Position numbers and translations under genes: made by a program
Source: UBA2386 sp046306335
GTDB taxonomy: Bacteria; Planctomycetota; UBA1135; UBA2386
Length of the DNA stretch: 64,000 nt
Assembly (NCBI GenBank): GCA_046306335.1
Contig: JBKDXM010000101.1
Location: 30,966-94,965 of the forward strand
Reading direction: 5' to 3'
Notes under the pieces: generated by a model
The model's database searches: none
Seen by the model: the letters and a program-made list of their open reading frames with translations, nothing else
What the model was told of the DNA's origin: nothing
Part shown: in pieces, positions 1 through 8,341 of the stretch
Position numbering within the stretch: position 1 is the first letter of the stretch
Layout of the letters: each line of letters begins with the position of its first letter

Positions 1-1356
1 TTCCTGGCGGTGTCGGAGATCCGCAACGGTAGCCAGCACTACATCGGCGGCCGCATCGTCCCCGCAAGCGGCGGCCCCCTGCCGCTGTTCGACATCGAAC
101 GCAGCGGCTTCGTCGGACTCGCCGGCAACAACTTCCGTCCGGACGTCGGCAGCGACCCGTACAACGGCGCGTTGGCCTACTACTGCGTCGTGTTCGAGAA
201 GAACGTCGGCACGAACAACAACGACATCTACTGCAAGCTGGTGCAGCAGGACGGCACGTTACTCACGACGAATCCGATCGCGCTCGACACCGGCTCGAAC
301 AACCAGGCGAATCCGACGATCAGCAAGAGCAACGGCACCAACGCCTGGCTGACGGCGTGGCAGAGCCAGTACCAGTTCACGCCGTTCGACTACGAGATCT
401 ACGGCTCGGTGATCGACTGGTCCGGCACCGTCCTGCACGGGCCCATCGGGCTGGCGACCTCCGTCGCAGACGAGACGAATCCGGCCGCCAGCAGCCCGCT
501 GCTCTCCGGCACCGCCGATCTGCGCGCCGTGGCCTGGGAGTACGCCAACTTGGCGGGCCAGCTGCGCGACATCGCCCTTCGCACGGTCGACGCCGCGACT
601 GGAGCGGTGAGCCAGCCGTTCCTGCTGTCCAGCGCCGAGAGCCCGGCGTCGTTCCAGACCGACCAGGCCGCGCCGGACATCGACAGCGACGGCATCCGGC
701 TCGTCGTCGCCTACACCGACCAGAACCTGTTCTCCCCGTTCGACACCGACACCTTGGTGTCGACGGTCGCGGTGCTGCCGAACGGCAGCTATCGACTGGA
801 CGAGACGCGCGCAGCGCTCGGCGCGTCCGCCAACAACTTCGAGCTGAGCCCGAGCGTCTGCGCCATGGGCCGCGTCGGCCCGAACGGCGCGAACACGCGC
901 TACGCGATCGTCGATTCGATCACCTTCATGGGCCTGTTCGGCAACATCACGTCGACCGACATCCAGGCCTACGTGTACGACGGCGTGTCGCCCGGCGCGT
1001 ACTTCACGCTGGGCACGAGCGGATGCGGCGGGGCCACGGCGACGCTGACCGCGACCGGCTCGTCGGCGATCGGCCAGACCGCGACGTTCACGGTCAACAC
1101 CACGCAACTCGCGGGCATCGTCTTCGGCACGCCGGGCAACATCTATCTGGGTTCGGTGTTCGGCGGCACCGGCTTCGCCTGCCCTTGCACCCTGAATGTC
1201 GACAACGCCACCTTCGTCCAGAGCCCGCTGACGCTCGCGATCCCGCTGAACCTGTCGCTCGTCGGCTTGCCGTTCGCGGCCCAGGGCTACGGCGCGGGCT
1301 CTATCTGTTTCGGCGCGATCAACCTGACCAACTCGATCACGATGACGCTGCGCTGA
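1..1356 (+). CDS. Secreted/surface protein, C-terminal part (5' end outside window)
   Basis: The frame is open from the first base (Phe-Leu-Ala precede the first GTG at position 10), so the gene starts upstream of the window. The visible ~450 residues are rich in Gly, Asn, Thr and Ala with no membrane segment, typical of exported beta-rich proteins. No catalytic motif is recognised. The last ~110 residues resemble the C-terminal module of other secreted proteins in this window: a TLGTSGCGG stretch, a CPCTL cysteine pair, and an end of the form FGAINLTNSI. The gene reads toward the convergent TPR/zincin gene, 21 nt away. Function unknown; a surface or secreted role is inferred from composition and the shared module. 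Confidence 0.75.
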   Translation, partial: FLAVSEIRNGSQHYIGGRIVPASGGPLPLFDIERSGFVGLAGNNFRPDVGSDPYNGALAYYCVVFEKNVGTNNNDIYCKLVQQDGTLLTTNPIALDTGSNNQANPTISKSNGTNAWLTAWQSQYQFTPFDYEIYGSVIDWSGTVLHGPIGLATSVADETNPAASSPLLSGTADLRAVAWEYANLAGQLRDIALRTVDAATGAVSQPFLLSSAESPASFQTDQAAPDIDSDGIRLVVAYTDQNLFSPFDTDTLVSTVAVLPNGSYRLDETRAALGASANNFELSPSVCAMGRVGPNGANTRYAIVDSITFMGLFGNITSTDIQAYVYDGVSPGAYFTLGTSGCGGATATLTATGSSAIGQTATFTVNTTQLAGIVFGTPGNIYLGSVFGGTGFACPCTLNVDNATFVQSPLTLAIPLNLSLVGLPFAAQGYGAGSICFGAINLTNSITMTLR

Positions 1357-1377
1357 GCCGCAGCTCCGGCACGGGCC

Positions 1378-2235
1378 TCACTCGAGGCCCATGTCCTCCA
1401 TGTCCTCCTCGTCGAAACCGAGGTAGTGCGCCAGCTCGTGGTAGAGCGTGACGCGGATCTGCTCGACGAGGTCGTCGCGGTCCTTGGCGGCGCGCTCCAG
1501 GTTGCGCTGGAAGATGTAGATGCGGTTGGGGCGCGTCGGCGGCAGGTCGAACTCGCTGGTCTCGGGCAGCGGGATGCCGTCGAACAGGCCGAGGATGTCC
1601 GGCGCGACCTCGTCGCGGTCCTCGCCCTCGGCGAGGAAGGCCTCGGGCACGTCCTGCACGATCACCGGCACGCGATCCAGGCACTGCCGGAACTGCCGCG
1701 GCAGCTTGCGCGCCGCCATGCGGACCTCGCGGTCGAACTCCGCCCGGCTCATGCGCACCGGCGGCGGGTACTTGTCCGGGTGCGCGGCCGCGGCGCGCAG
1801 GAAGAACGGCTCGGCCTCGTCGAAGCAGCCGCGCCGCTCCAGCAGCGCGCCGTGGATGACGTCGGCGTCCGCCAGCGCGTCCGGGACCTCGCGCGCGGCC
1901 TTGACCGCGGCCTCGGCCTCGTCGAAGCGCCACTGCAGGAACAGGCTCATCGCCAGCCAGCAACGCGACGACGGGCAGTCGGGATCGTGCTCGAGCACGG
2001 CGCGGAACTGCGCCTCGGCTTCCTTGGCGCGGCCGAGGCCGAGGTAGGCGTCGCCGAGCAGGAACGTCAGGTCGATCGGGTTGCCGTCGCCCTTGGCGAG
2101 CGCCTCCTCGGCGGCGGCGATCGCTTCCTCGATCTTGTCGTCTTCGAGCAGCGCCTCGATGCGCTGCACGGTCGCGTCGCGCCCGGGCTGGCCGTCGCTG
2201 TCAGGGGGCACGATGCCCAGCGGTTCGAGATCCAT
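1378..2235 (-). CDS. TPR-repeat protein with C-terminal zincin-like metallopeptidase domain
   Basis: The protein has 285 residues. The first ~150 form TPR-like helical repeats (LLEDDKIEEAIAAAEEALAK, then LGDAYLGLGRAKEAEAQFRA). The last ~100 residues match the zincin-like family PF06262 and end in HELAHYLGFDEEDMEDMGLE, an HExxHxxG zinc motif followed by the acidic tail typical of that family. The start was set at the internal ATG at 2235 because upstream in-frame codons run into the divergent usp gene. A TATCTT hexamer lies 8 nt upstream with no Shine-Dalgarno, suggesting a leaderless message. The family is widespread in bacteria but its substrate is not known; a cytoplasmic metallopeptidase is the likely call. 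Confidence 0.85.
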   Translation of the reverse strand: MDLEPLGIVPPDSDGQPGRDATVQRIEALLEDDKIEEAIAAAEEALAKGDGNPIDLTFLLGDAYLGLGRAKEAEAQFRAVLEHDPDCPSSRCWLAMSLFLQWRFDEAEAAVKAAREVPDALADADVIHGALLERRGCFDEAEPFFLRAAAAHPDKYPPPVRMSRAEFDREVRMAARKLPRQFRQCLDRVPVIVQDVPEAFLAEGEDRDEVAPDILGLFDGIPLPETSEFDLPPTRPNRIYIFQRNLERAAKDRDDLVEQIRVTLYHELAHYLGFDEEDMEDMGLE

Positions 2236-2243
2236 CGCGGGCG

Positions 2244-2249
2244 AAGATA
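2244..2249 (-). promoter_or_regulatory. Candidate -10 hexamer (TATCTT) for the TPR/zincin gene
   Basis: TATCTT on the minus strand lies 8 nt before the ATG at 2235. No ribosome binding site lies between them, as expected for a leaderless transcript. This is one of at least twelve similar cases in the window. Confidence 0.4.
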
Positions 2250-2341
2250 GACCAGCGGGCCGGGCAGCCGAAGTCCGTATTCGGCCCGGGGGGCGGACGG
2301 CCGAAGCTGCTGGTACAACGTCCGCAGTCATCGATCCTCCC

Positions 2342-2785
2342 ATGCCCCAATTCCGCCGCATCGTCTGTCCGACCGACTTCTCCCCGACCGCCGGCGCCGC
2401 GCTGGCCTACGCGGTCGAACTGGCCCGCGGCGCCAAGGCCGAGCTCGTGCTGCTGCACGTGCTGCCGACGATGAACTACCCGCTGCGCGGGCTCGGCATG
2501 GCCGAGGCCTTCCCGCACCTGCAGGCCGAGTTGCACACGCGCGGCAAGGAGCGGCTGGCCGAGGCGGCGAAGGCGCTCGGCACGGGCATCGCCGTGCGGA
2601 CCGAATTGCGCGACGGCGAGGCCTACGAGCAGGTGCTCGGCTGCGCCAAGGACCTCGGCGCCGACCTGATCGTGATCGGCACCCACGGCCACACCGGCCT
2701 CAAGCACGCGCTGCTCGGCAGCACGGCCGAGCGCGTCGTCCGCCTCGCCGAGTGCCCCGTGCTGACCGTGCGCAAGCCGGGCTGA
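2342..2785 (+). CDS. Universal stress protein, UspA family
   Basis: A 147-residue single Usp domain. It begins FRRIVCPTDFSPTA, the usual first strand with the conserved Asp. It carries the ATP-binding signature GTHGHTGLKHALLGSTAERV and ends in CPVLTVR, all hallmarks of ATP-binding Usp proteins. The length is normal for the family. It is transcribed divergently from the TPR/zincin gene and convergently with the LuxR-type regulator. Usp proteins are often induced in growth arrest or low oxygen, and this one sits next to the oxygen-sensing block; that functional link is inference. Confidence 0.93.
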   Translation: MPQFRRIVCPTDFSPTAGAALAYAVELARGAKAELVLLHVLPTMNYPLRGLGMAEAFPHLQAELHTRGKERLAEAAKALGTGIAVRTELRDGEAYEQVLGCAKDLGADLIVIGTHGHTGLKHALLGSTAERVVRLAECPVLTVRKPG

Positions 2786-2827
2786 GCGCGCGCAACCCTG
2801 CCCGCCGCGCCGGCGGAACCGGGGCGC

Positions 2828-3493
2828 TCAGACGTTCAGCAGGCCTTCGCGGATGGCGAGGCGCGCCAGCTCCGCGGCCGAGTGGCAGTCGAGCTTGCGC
2901 TGCAGGTTCTCGCGGTGCTTCTTCACCGTGCCGAGCGACAGCCCCAGCATCGCCGCGACTTCCTTGTTGGCCTTGCCGAGCGCCAGCAACTGGAACACCT
3001 CGCGCTCGCGCGGCGTCAGCACCGACAGCGCGCTGGCGTCGCTGGGCGCCGGGGCATCGCCGCGGACGGCGCGCGCCATGATGCCGTTGGCGACCTTGGG
3101 CGACAGGTAGCTGTCGCCGCGGCGGATCGACTCGATCGCCAGCGCGAGCTCCTCGGGCTCGCTGTCCTTCGACAGGTAGCCGTCGGCGCCGGCCTGCAGC
3201 GCCTGCTGCACGAACTTCATGCCTTCGTGCTGCGAGGCCATCAGCACGCGCGTGTTGGGCGAGGCCTTCTTCAGCGGGCCGACGGCGTCGATGCCGGACA
3301 TGCCGGCCATGGTGATGTCGAGGATGACGATGTCGGGGCGCAGTTCCCTGGCCAGCTCGATGCCCCGGCGCGCGTCGGGCGCGTCGCCGACGACCTTGAA
3401 GTGCGGGATGCGCTCCAGCAGCGACTTGAAGGCCGCGCGCACGATCGCCTGGTCGTCGATCAACAGGATGGAGATCTTCTGCTTGTCGGTCAT
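2828..3493 (-). CDS. Response regulator, NarL/FixJ type (REC + LuxR HTH)
   Basis: 221 residues. The N-terminal receiver domain has the acidic pocket DDQ near residue 13, phospho-acceptor Asp59 in VILDITMAGMSG and the conserved Lys in YLSKDSEP. The C-terminal LuxR helix-turn-helix runs from LTPREREVFQLLALGKANKE to the end (about residues 155-221). Its start overlaps the end of the upstream receiver-kinase gene by 4 nt (ATGA), so the two are translationally coupled and probably form a pair. It lies beside a FixL-like kinase and the cbb3 oxidase operon, which makes a FixJ-like role plausible. Whether its partner is the coupled kinase or the FixL-like kinase cannot be told from sequence. Confidence 0.93.
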   Translation of the reverse strand: MTDKQKISILLIDDQAIVRAAFKSLLERIPHFKVVGDAPDARRGIELARELRPDIVILDITMAGMSGIDAVGPLKKASPNTRVLMASQHEGMKFVQQALQAGADGYLSKDSEPEELALAIESIRRGDSYLSPKVANGIMARAVRGDAPAPSDASALSVLTPREREVFQLLALGKANKEVAAMLGLSLGTVKKHRENLQRKLDCHSAAELARLAIREGLLNV

Positions 3494-4596
3494 TGTTTCC
3501 TCGTCGCCGCCGGCGCGGCACCCTGACTCAGCACGGATTCTGGCGGCAACTGGACCCGGAAGCACGCGCCGCCGCCAGCCTGGGGCTGCAGGGTGATCGT
3601 GCCGCCGTGCGATTCGACGACCTTGCGGCAGAAGGCGAGGCCGATGCCGGTGCCGTACTCCTTGAGGCTGCGGAAGGGCTTGAAGATCTCTTCGGCCATC
3701 GCGACGGCAACGCCCGGACCGTCGTCGGCGACGTCGAGGACGAGACGGCCGTCGCGCACCTCGGCCCGCACCTCGGCGTGGCCCTTGCCCTGGCAGGCCT
3801 CGGCGGCGTTGCGCAGCAGGTTGGCGACCACTTCTCCGAGCAGCTGGGCATCGGCGTGCAGCCGCAGGCCGGCGGGAACGTGCACGTCGCACGTCATGGC
3901 GCCCCAGAACGGCATCCGGGCGGCCTCGGTGACGCAGCGGCCGACCAACGTCGCCAGGTCGACGTCGCTGCGCCGCAGCTCCAGCGGCTTGGCGAACGAC
4001 AACGTCTGGCCGAGCATGCGCTCGATCTTGTTGAGGTTGCCGACGAACTCCTCGATCAGCACGCGGTCGTCGATGCCGAGCTTCTCGCCGACGGCGCGCA
4101 GCGCGTGGCGCAGGCTGGTGATCGGCGTGCGGATCTCGTGCGTGAGCACCGAGGCCGACTCGCCCAGCGCGGCGAGGTTGCGCAGCACCTGCATCTCCAT
4201 CTGGCGGGCGTGGTCGCGTTCGCGCAGGAGCTGCACGTGGCGCAGACCGCGGGCGGTGACCTCCAGCAGGCGGTCCTTGGTCACCGGCTTGCTGACGTAG
4301 TCGAACGCGCCGCGCCGCACCGCCTCGGACGCCGTCTGCAGGTTGGGTTCGCCGGTGATCAGGATCACGGGCTCGCTGCAGCCGCGCACCTCGGCCACCT
4401 CGCGCAGCACCTGCAGGCCGTCGAAGTCCGGCATCACGATGTCGGTGATCAGCACCTCGAAGCGCCCCGGATGCAGGTGTTGCTCGACGTCGCGGAAGGC
4501 CGCGCCCCGGTGCACGGTGTGCCCTTGCTGCTCCAGGAAGCGCGCCAGCGTCTGCTGCAGGCGGATCTCGTCGTCGATCAGAACGATGCGGGCCAT
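3490..4596 (-). CDS. Receiver-domain histidine kinase (REC + HisKA + HATPase)
   Basis: 368 residues in an unusual order, with the receiver first. Receiver residues are Asp9-Glu10, phospho-Asp52 in LITDIVMPDFDG and Lys103 in VSKP. A short coiled linker leads to the H-box LTHEIRTPITSLRHAL (His153), then the N-box NLLRNAAEA, G1 box DDGPGV and G2 box GTGIGLAFCRKV. There is no membrane segment, so it is cytoplasmic and most likely takes its signal through phosphorylation of its own receiver. The ATG at 4596 starts exactly at the receiver fold (MARIVLIDDE). It is coupled by a 4-nt overlap to the downstream LuxR-type regulator and divergent from the FixL-like kinase 113 nt away. A relay from that kinase through this protein to the regulator is possible (inference). 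Confidence 0.92.
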   Translation of the reverse strand: MARIVLIDDEIRLQQTLARFLEQQGHTVHRGAAFRDVEQHLHPGRFEVLITDIVMPDFDGLQVLREVAEVRGCSEPVILITGEPNLQTASEAVRRGAFDYVSKPVTKDRLLEVTARGLRHVQLLRERDHARQMEMQVLRNLAALGESASVLTHEIRTPITSLRHALRAVGEKLGIDDRVLIEEFVGNLNKIERMLGQTLSFAKPLELRRSDVDLATLVGRCVTEAARMPFWGAMTCDVHVPAGLRLHADAQLLGEVVANLLRNAAEACQGKGHAEVRAEVRDGRLVLDVADDGPGVAVAMAEEIFKPFRSLKEYGTGIGLAFCRKVVESHGGTITLQPQAGGGACFRVQLPPESVLSQGAAPAATRKQ

Positions 4597-4709
4597 GGGG
4601 CGGTCGGACGAAGTCCGGAAGTGTGGCCCGCGCACGGCTCGGCGCGACTCGGGCCGATGTGCGTAGCTGACGGAGATGCTGGCCATGGCGACCTGCCCTG
4701 GCAAGCGCT

Positions 4710-6056
4710 ATGCAAGCCGGCTTGCCGCCCCGAATGCCCGCGTCCCCGACCGACGACCGCGCCGCCCCGCCCCGCACCGGCGGCTGGATCCAGTTGGGCA
4801 TGGCCGGGCTGCTCGGCGGCGCGGCCGCTGCCGCCGCCGCGCCGGCCGGCGTGCACTGGCAACTCGCCGTGGCCACGGGCGCTGCGGCCCTGGCGGCGGC
4901 GACGATCGCGACGCGGGCGGCGAACCGGCGCGCGCTCGCGGGCGTCGCCGCCGCGCCGGCGACCGATACGGCGCGCGAACGCGACGCCGCGTACTGGCAG
5001 GCGATCGTCGCGACGATGACCGAAGGCTGCGTCACGATCGACGCGCGCGGCACGATCGAGTCGATCAACGAGGCAGCGCTCCGGCTGTTCGGCTACACGC
5101 GCGCCGAGGTGCTCGGCAACAACGTCAAGATGCTGATGCCGGCCTCCTACGGCGCCGAGCACGACAGCTACCTCGGTCGCTACCTGAAGACCGGCGAACG
5201 CCGCGTGATCGGCATCGGCCGCGAGGTCGTCGGCCGCCGCAAGGACGGCAGCGAGTTCCCGATCGACCTGTCCGTCGGCGAAGGATGGCTCGGCAACCAG
5301 CGCTTCTTCACCGCCGTGCTGCGCGACATCTCCGAGCGCAAGGAGCTGCAGACCAAGCTGGCGCAGAGCGAGCGGTTGGCGGCGGTCGGCGAACTCGCCG
5401 CGGGCGTCGCCCACGAGGTCAACAACCCGATCAACACGATCATCAACTGCGCGCAGCTGATCCACGACGGCGACGACGCCAACGTCAACGCGACGGTGAT
5501 CGCCGAGGAAGGCCAGCGCATCGCCGAGATCGTCCGCGACCTGCTGCAGTTCGCGCGCGACGACAAGGGCCGCTTGCAGCCGACCTCGCTCGCCGAGGTG
5601 ACCGGCCGCACGCTGCGCCTGCTCGGCGACAACTGGAACCGGCACGGCATCAAGGTCGAGGTCGAAGTGCCCCACGACCTGCCGCTGGCGCTGGCGCGTC
5701 CGCAGCAGCTGCAGCAGGTGCTGCTGAACCTGCTGATGAACGCCAAGGACGCGCTGGCCGAGGGCGGCAAGCCCGAGCACACCATCTGGCTCAGTGGCCG
5801 CGCGTACGGCGACCGCGTCTGCCTCGCGGTGCGCGACAACGGCCCGGGCGTGCCGGCGCACCTCGGCGTGCGCGTGTTCGAGCCGTTCGTGACGACGAAG
5901 CGGGCGCGCGGCGGCACGGGCCTCGGGCTGTCGGTCAGCAAGGGCATCGTCGAGAGCGCCGGCGGCGCGCTCGAACTGCACAACCGGCCGGGCGAGGGCG
6001 CGGAGTTCGTCGTCAACCTGCCGCGCGCCGAGGCCGATCCGCTGACGCCGGCGTGA
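4710..6056 (+). CDS. FixL-like oxygen-sensing PAS histidine kinase
   Basis: 448 residues. Two short hydrophobic segments lie at about residues 27-50 and 51-70, followed by a PAS domain (about 92-210), HisKA with the H-box AGVAHEVNNP (His235), and a HATPase domain (N-box NLLMNAKDAL, G1 DNGPGV, G2 GTGLGLSVSKGI). The PAS domain is close to that of rhizobial FixL: NVKMLMP, EHDSYLGRY, then GIGREVVGRRKDGSEFP. His151 aligns with the heme-ligating His200 of Bradyrhizobium FixL, Arg157 with Arg206 and Arg171 with the oxygen-contacting Arg220, at identical spacing. It is therefore probably a heme-based oxygen sensor. It lies next to the cbb3 oxidase operon and two phosphorelay genes. ATG 4734 is an alternative start. 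Heme binding itself is inferred. Confidence 0.88.
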   Translation: MQAGLPPRMPASPTDDRAAPPRTGGWIQLGMAGLLGGAAAAAAAPAGVHWQLAVATGAAALAAATIATRAANRRALAGVAAAPATDTARERDAAYWQAIVATMTEGCVTIDARGTIESINEAALRLFGYTRAEVLGNNVKMLMPASYGAEHDSYLGRYLKTGERRVIGIGREVVGRRKDGSEFPIDLSVGEGWLGNQRFFTAVLRDISERKELQTKLAQSERLAAVGELAAGVAHEVNNPINTIINCAQLIHDGDDANVNATVIAEEGQRIAEIVRDLLQFARDDKGRLQPTSLAEVTGRTLRLLGDNWNRHGIKVEVEVPHDLPLALARPQQLQQVLLNLLMNAKDALAEGGKPEHTIWLSGRAYGDRVCLAVRDNGPGVPAHLGVRVFEPFVTTKRARGGTGLGLSVSKGIVESAGGALELHNRPGEGAEFVVNLPRAEADPLTPA

Positions 6057-6077
6057 CCGCGCCGCGGCCCGCCAAGG

Positions 6078-7535
6078 TCAGCGCGGCGGCGGCGACGGCC
6101 CCAGCAGCGGCGCGGTGGCCAGGCGCACGAGGTCGCCGCCCGGCTCGCGGCACGTCACCGTCAGCTCGGCCTTCAATCCGGCCTTGAACTGCGGCAACGG
6201 CACGAAGACGTGCACCGGGACCTTGCGCGCCTCCAGCGAGTCGAGCTCGAGCGGCCCCGTGGTCACGATGGTCTCGCCGACCGATCCGGTCACCGCGACG
6301 ACGAACTCGCGCCGGCCGGGCCGCTTGTTGATCAACTGCAGGTCGAAGGTGTTGTGCACGCGCTCGCCCTCGACCGCGTACGCGCGGCCCGGCCCCCGCA
6401 GCAGCATCGCCTCGAACGGCCGCCGGCGGGTCAGCGCCAGCGACAGCACGCCGACGCCGACGGCGAACAGGATGGCGTACAGGAACACCCGGCCGCGCCA
6501 GAAGCGGCGTCCGGCGCCGGCGAAGCCGCGCTGGCTGTCGTAGCGCACGAGGCCCGGGTCGCGGCCGAGCTTCGCCATCACGTCGTCGCAGGCGTCGATG
6601 CAGTTGGCGCAGCCGACGCATTCGAGCTGCGGGCCGTTGCGGATGTCGATGCCGGTCGGGCAGACCGAGACGCAGCGGTAGCAGTCGACGCACGCGCCCG
6701 CGCCGGCCGCGCCGGCCGGACCGCGCGGCTCGCCGCGACGGGCGTCGTAGCCGACCAGCATCGTGTCCTGGTCGTACAGCGCGCCCTGCAGGCGGCCGTA
6801 CGGGCACACGACGATGCACAGCTGCTCGCGGAACCACGCGAAGTTCACGAACAGCACGCCGGTGGCGACGACCATGAAGCCGAAGGCGGTCGGATGCAGC
6901 GACGGCGGCGACACCACTGCCTCGGCCAGCACCTCGATCGGCATGAAGTAGCCGAGGAAGCTGTGCGCGATCACGGCGGAGATGGCCAGGAACGCGACCA
7001 TCTTCAGGCCGCGGCGCACGAGCTTCGCGCGCAGCGGCGCCTTGTCGAGGCGCGCGCGCGCCGCCGGCGGACCCTCGATCCAGCGCTCGACGCGCCGGAA
7101 CACGCCTTCGAGGAACACCGTGTGCGGGCAGGTGTAGCCGCACCACAGGCGGCCGAAGAGCGCCGCCGCCATGAACAGCGTGAAGCCGACGCCGGTGACC
7201 AGGAAGAACGCGAGCCAGAAGTCCTGCGCGTTGAAGGTGTGGCCGAGCAGGTAGAAGTGGCGGTGCGGGATGTCGATCAGCAAGACCGGGTGGCCGCCGA
7301 CCTTGAGCCACGGCACGGCGAGGTAGATCGCGATCAGCAGCAGCCACAGCGCCTGCTTGCGCCGCTGGAACCGGCCGGCGACGTCCGCCGGGTGGATCGC
7401 GTTGCGCGACCCGTCGGGGTTGATGCAGAACAGCGTGTCGACGTCGGGCCGGCGGACGACCGGCCGCCCCGTCTGCACCACCGGCTTGCCCGGCTCGACG
7501 GCGCCAGCGCCGCCGGATCCCTGCTGTGCGTTCAT
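6078..7535 (-). CDS. ccoG: Cytochrome cbb3 oxidase accessory protein CcoG (membrane 4Fe-4S ferredoxin-like)
   Basis: 485 residues. Four to five membrane segments (e.g. ALWLLLIAIYLAVPWL and FWLAFFLVTGVGFTLFMAA) surround the RLWCGYTCPHTVFLEGVF motif of the FixG/CcoG family. Two 4Fe-4S clusters follow: CVDCYRCVSVCP and CVGCANCIDAC. A final membrane segment precedes a periplasmic Ig-like C-terminal domain typical of CcoG. The family assists cbb3 oxidase assembly, probably by reducing copper for CcoN; length is normal. The ATG at 7535 was chosen because upstream in-frame sequence is low-complexity and antisense-like. It is the last gene of the cco operon, 28 nt after ccoP. Confidence 0.93.
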   Translation of the reverse strand: MNAQQGSGGAGAVEPGKPVVQTGRPVVRRPDVDTLFCINPDGSRNAIHPADVAGRFQRRKQALWLLLIAIYLAVPWLKVGGHPVLLIDIPHRHFYLLGHTFNAQDFWLAFFLVTGVGFTLFMAAALFGRLWCGYTCPHTVFLEGVFRRVERWIEGPPAARARLDKAPLRAKLVRRGLKMVAFLAISAVIAHSFLGYFMPIEVLAEAVVSPPSLHPTAFGFMVVATGVLFVNFAWFREQLCIVVCPYGRLQGALYDQDTMLVGYDARRGEPRGPAGAAGAGACVDCYRCVSVCPTGIDIRNGPQLECVGCANCIDACDDVMAKLGRDPGLVRYDSQRGFAGAGRRFWRGRVFLYAILFAVGVGVLSLALTRRRPFEAMLLRGPGRAYAVEGERVHNTFDLQLINKRPGRREFVVAVTGSVGETIVTTGPLELDSLEARKVPVHVFVPLPQFKAGLKAELTVTCREPGGDLVRLATAPLLGPSPPPR

Positions 7536-7563
7536 GGCGTGGCTCCCGCCGGCGGCCGCCGGC

Positions 7564-8145
7564 TCACTGCTCGGCCTTGGCGTTCGGCTCGGGCTCCTTG
7601 CCCTTGAGGTTCGTGTTCTTGATCGCCAGCACGTACGCCGTCGCCCGCAGCACGAACTGCTGGCCATTGGCCTCGAACGCCTGCATGCCGCCCTGGAAGC
7701 CCTTGGCGAGGTCCTGCTGCCGGCCCTTCAGGATCGTCGTGTAGACGTCCATCGGCCTGCCGCCGTAGATCCACTTGTCGTCCGTCAGGTTCGGGCCGAC
7801 GAGGCCGCTGCCGTCCGCCTTGTGGCAGAGCGCGCACTTGGTCTGGTCCTCGAAGATCTTCCTGCCCTCGGCGACGAAGGCGGGCTCGCGGCTGAGCTTG
7901 AGCAGCATCTCGTCGCTGACCGGATTGGCCGCCAGCGCCGCCTCCATGCGCGCCGCCGCCTGCTGCTGCTCGACGACGTAGGCCTCGCCCGGGTTGTCGC
8001 CGAGGCCGACGGCGTGGAAGTGGATCCAGTAGCCGATCGAGAAGATGACGGCGAGGTAGAACGACCACAGCCACCAGTTGGGCAGGCGGTTGTCGAACTC
8101 GGCGATGCCGTCGAAGGTGTGGCCGCGGGTCGGGATGGTGCTCAT
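7564..8145 (-). CDS. ccoP: Cbb3-type cytochrome oxidase subunit CcoP, short single-heme form
   Basis: 193 residues. The N terminus (DNRLPNWWLWSFYLAVIFSI) is the conserved CcoP membrane anchor. One cytochrome c domain follows with heme motif CALCH (Cys104-His108) and GLVGPNLTDDKWIYGG. Classical CcoP has about 300 residues and two CxxCH motifs; only one is present here, so the second heme domain is missing. The start ATG overlaps the ccoQ stop by 4 nt. The protein would pass electrons into the CcoNO core from the periplasmic side. The reduced heme count is a real feature of the frame, which runs cleanly to its stop at 7564; it is not an assembly edge. Confidence 0.92.
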   Translation of the reverse strand: MSTIPTRGHTFDGIAEFDNRLPNWWLWSFYLAVIFSIGYWIHFHAVGLGDNPGEAYVVEQQQAAARMEAALAANPVSDEMLLKLSREPAFVAEGRKIFEDQTKCALCHKADGSGLVGPNLTDDKWIYGGRPMDVYTTILKGRQQDLAKGFQGGMQAFEANGQQFVLRATAYVLAIKNTNLKGKEPEPNAKAEQ

Positions 8146-8339
8146 GACGCGTTGCTCCGTTGGCGATCGGTCCATCGGCAGTCGTCCTGCAGCGGCAGGT
8201 CGGCCATGCGACGGTGCTCGGCGGCGCGCGACTTCTGGAACGCGCGGACAATCACCGTCGCGAAAATGGTCGCGAAGATGCCCATCGCGATGAGGGGCAG
8301 GTCGAACAGCGTCGTCGACGCGAGGAACTGGCGGATCAT
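8142..8339 (-). CDS. ccoQ: Small cbb3 oxidase subunit CcoQ-like
   Basis: 65 residues with one membrane segment (LPLIAMGIFATIFATVIVRAF) followed by a charged tail (QKSRAAEHRRMADLPLQDD). Size, topology and position between ccoNO and ccoP match CcoQ/FixQ, a small subunit that stabilises the interaction of CcoP with the core. Sequence conservation in this family is weak, so the call rests on topology and context. It starts 2 nt after the ccoNO stop and overlaps the ccoP start by 4 nt. Confidence 0.82.
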   Translation of the reverse strand: MIRQFLASTTLFDLPLIAMGIFATIFATVIVRAFQKSRAAEHRRMADLPLQDDCRWTDRQRSNAS

Positions 8340-8341
8340 GG

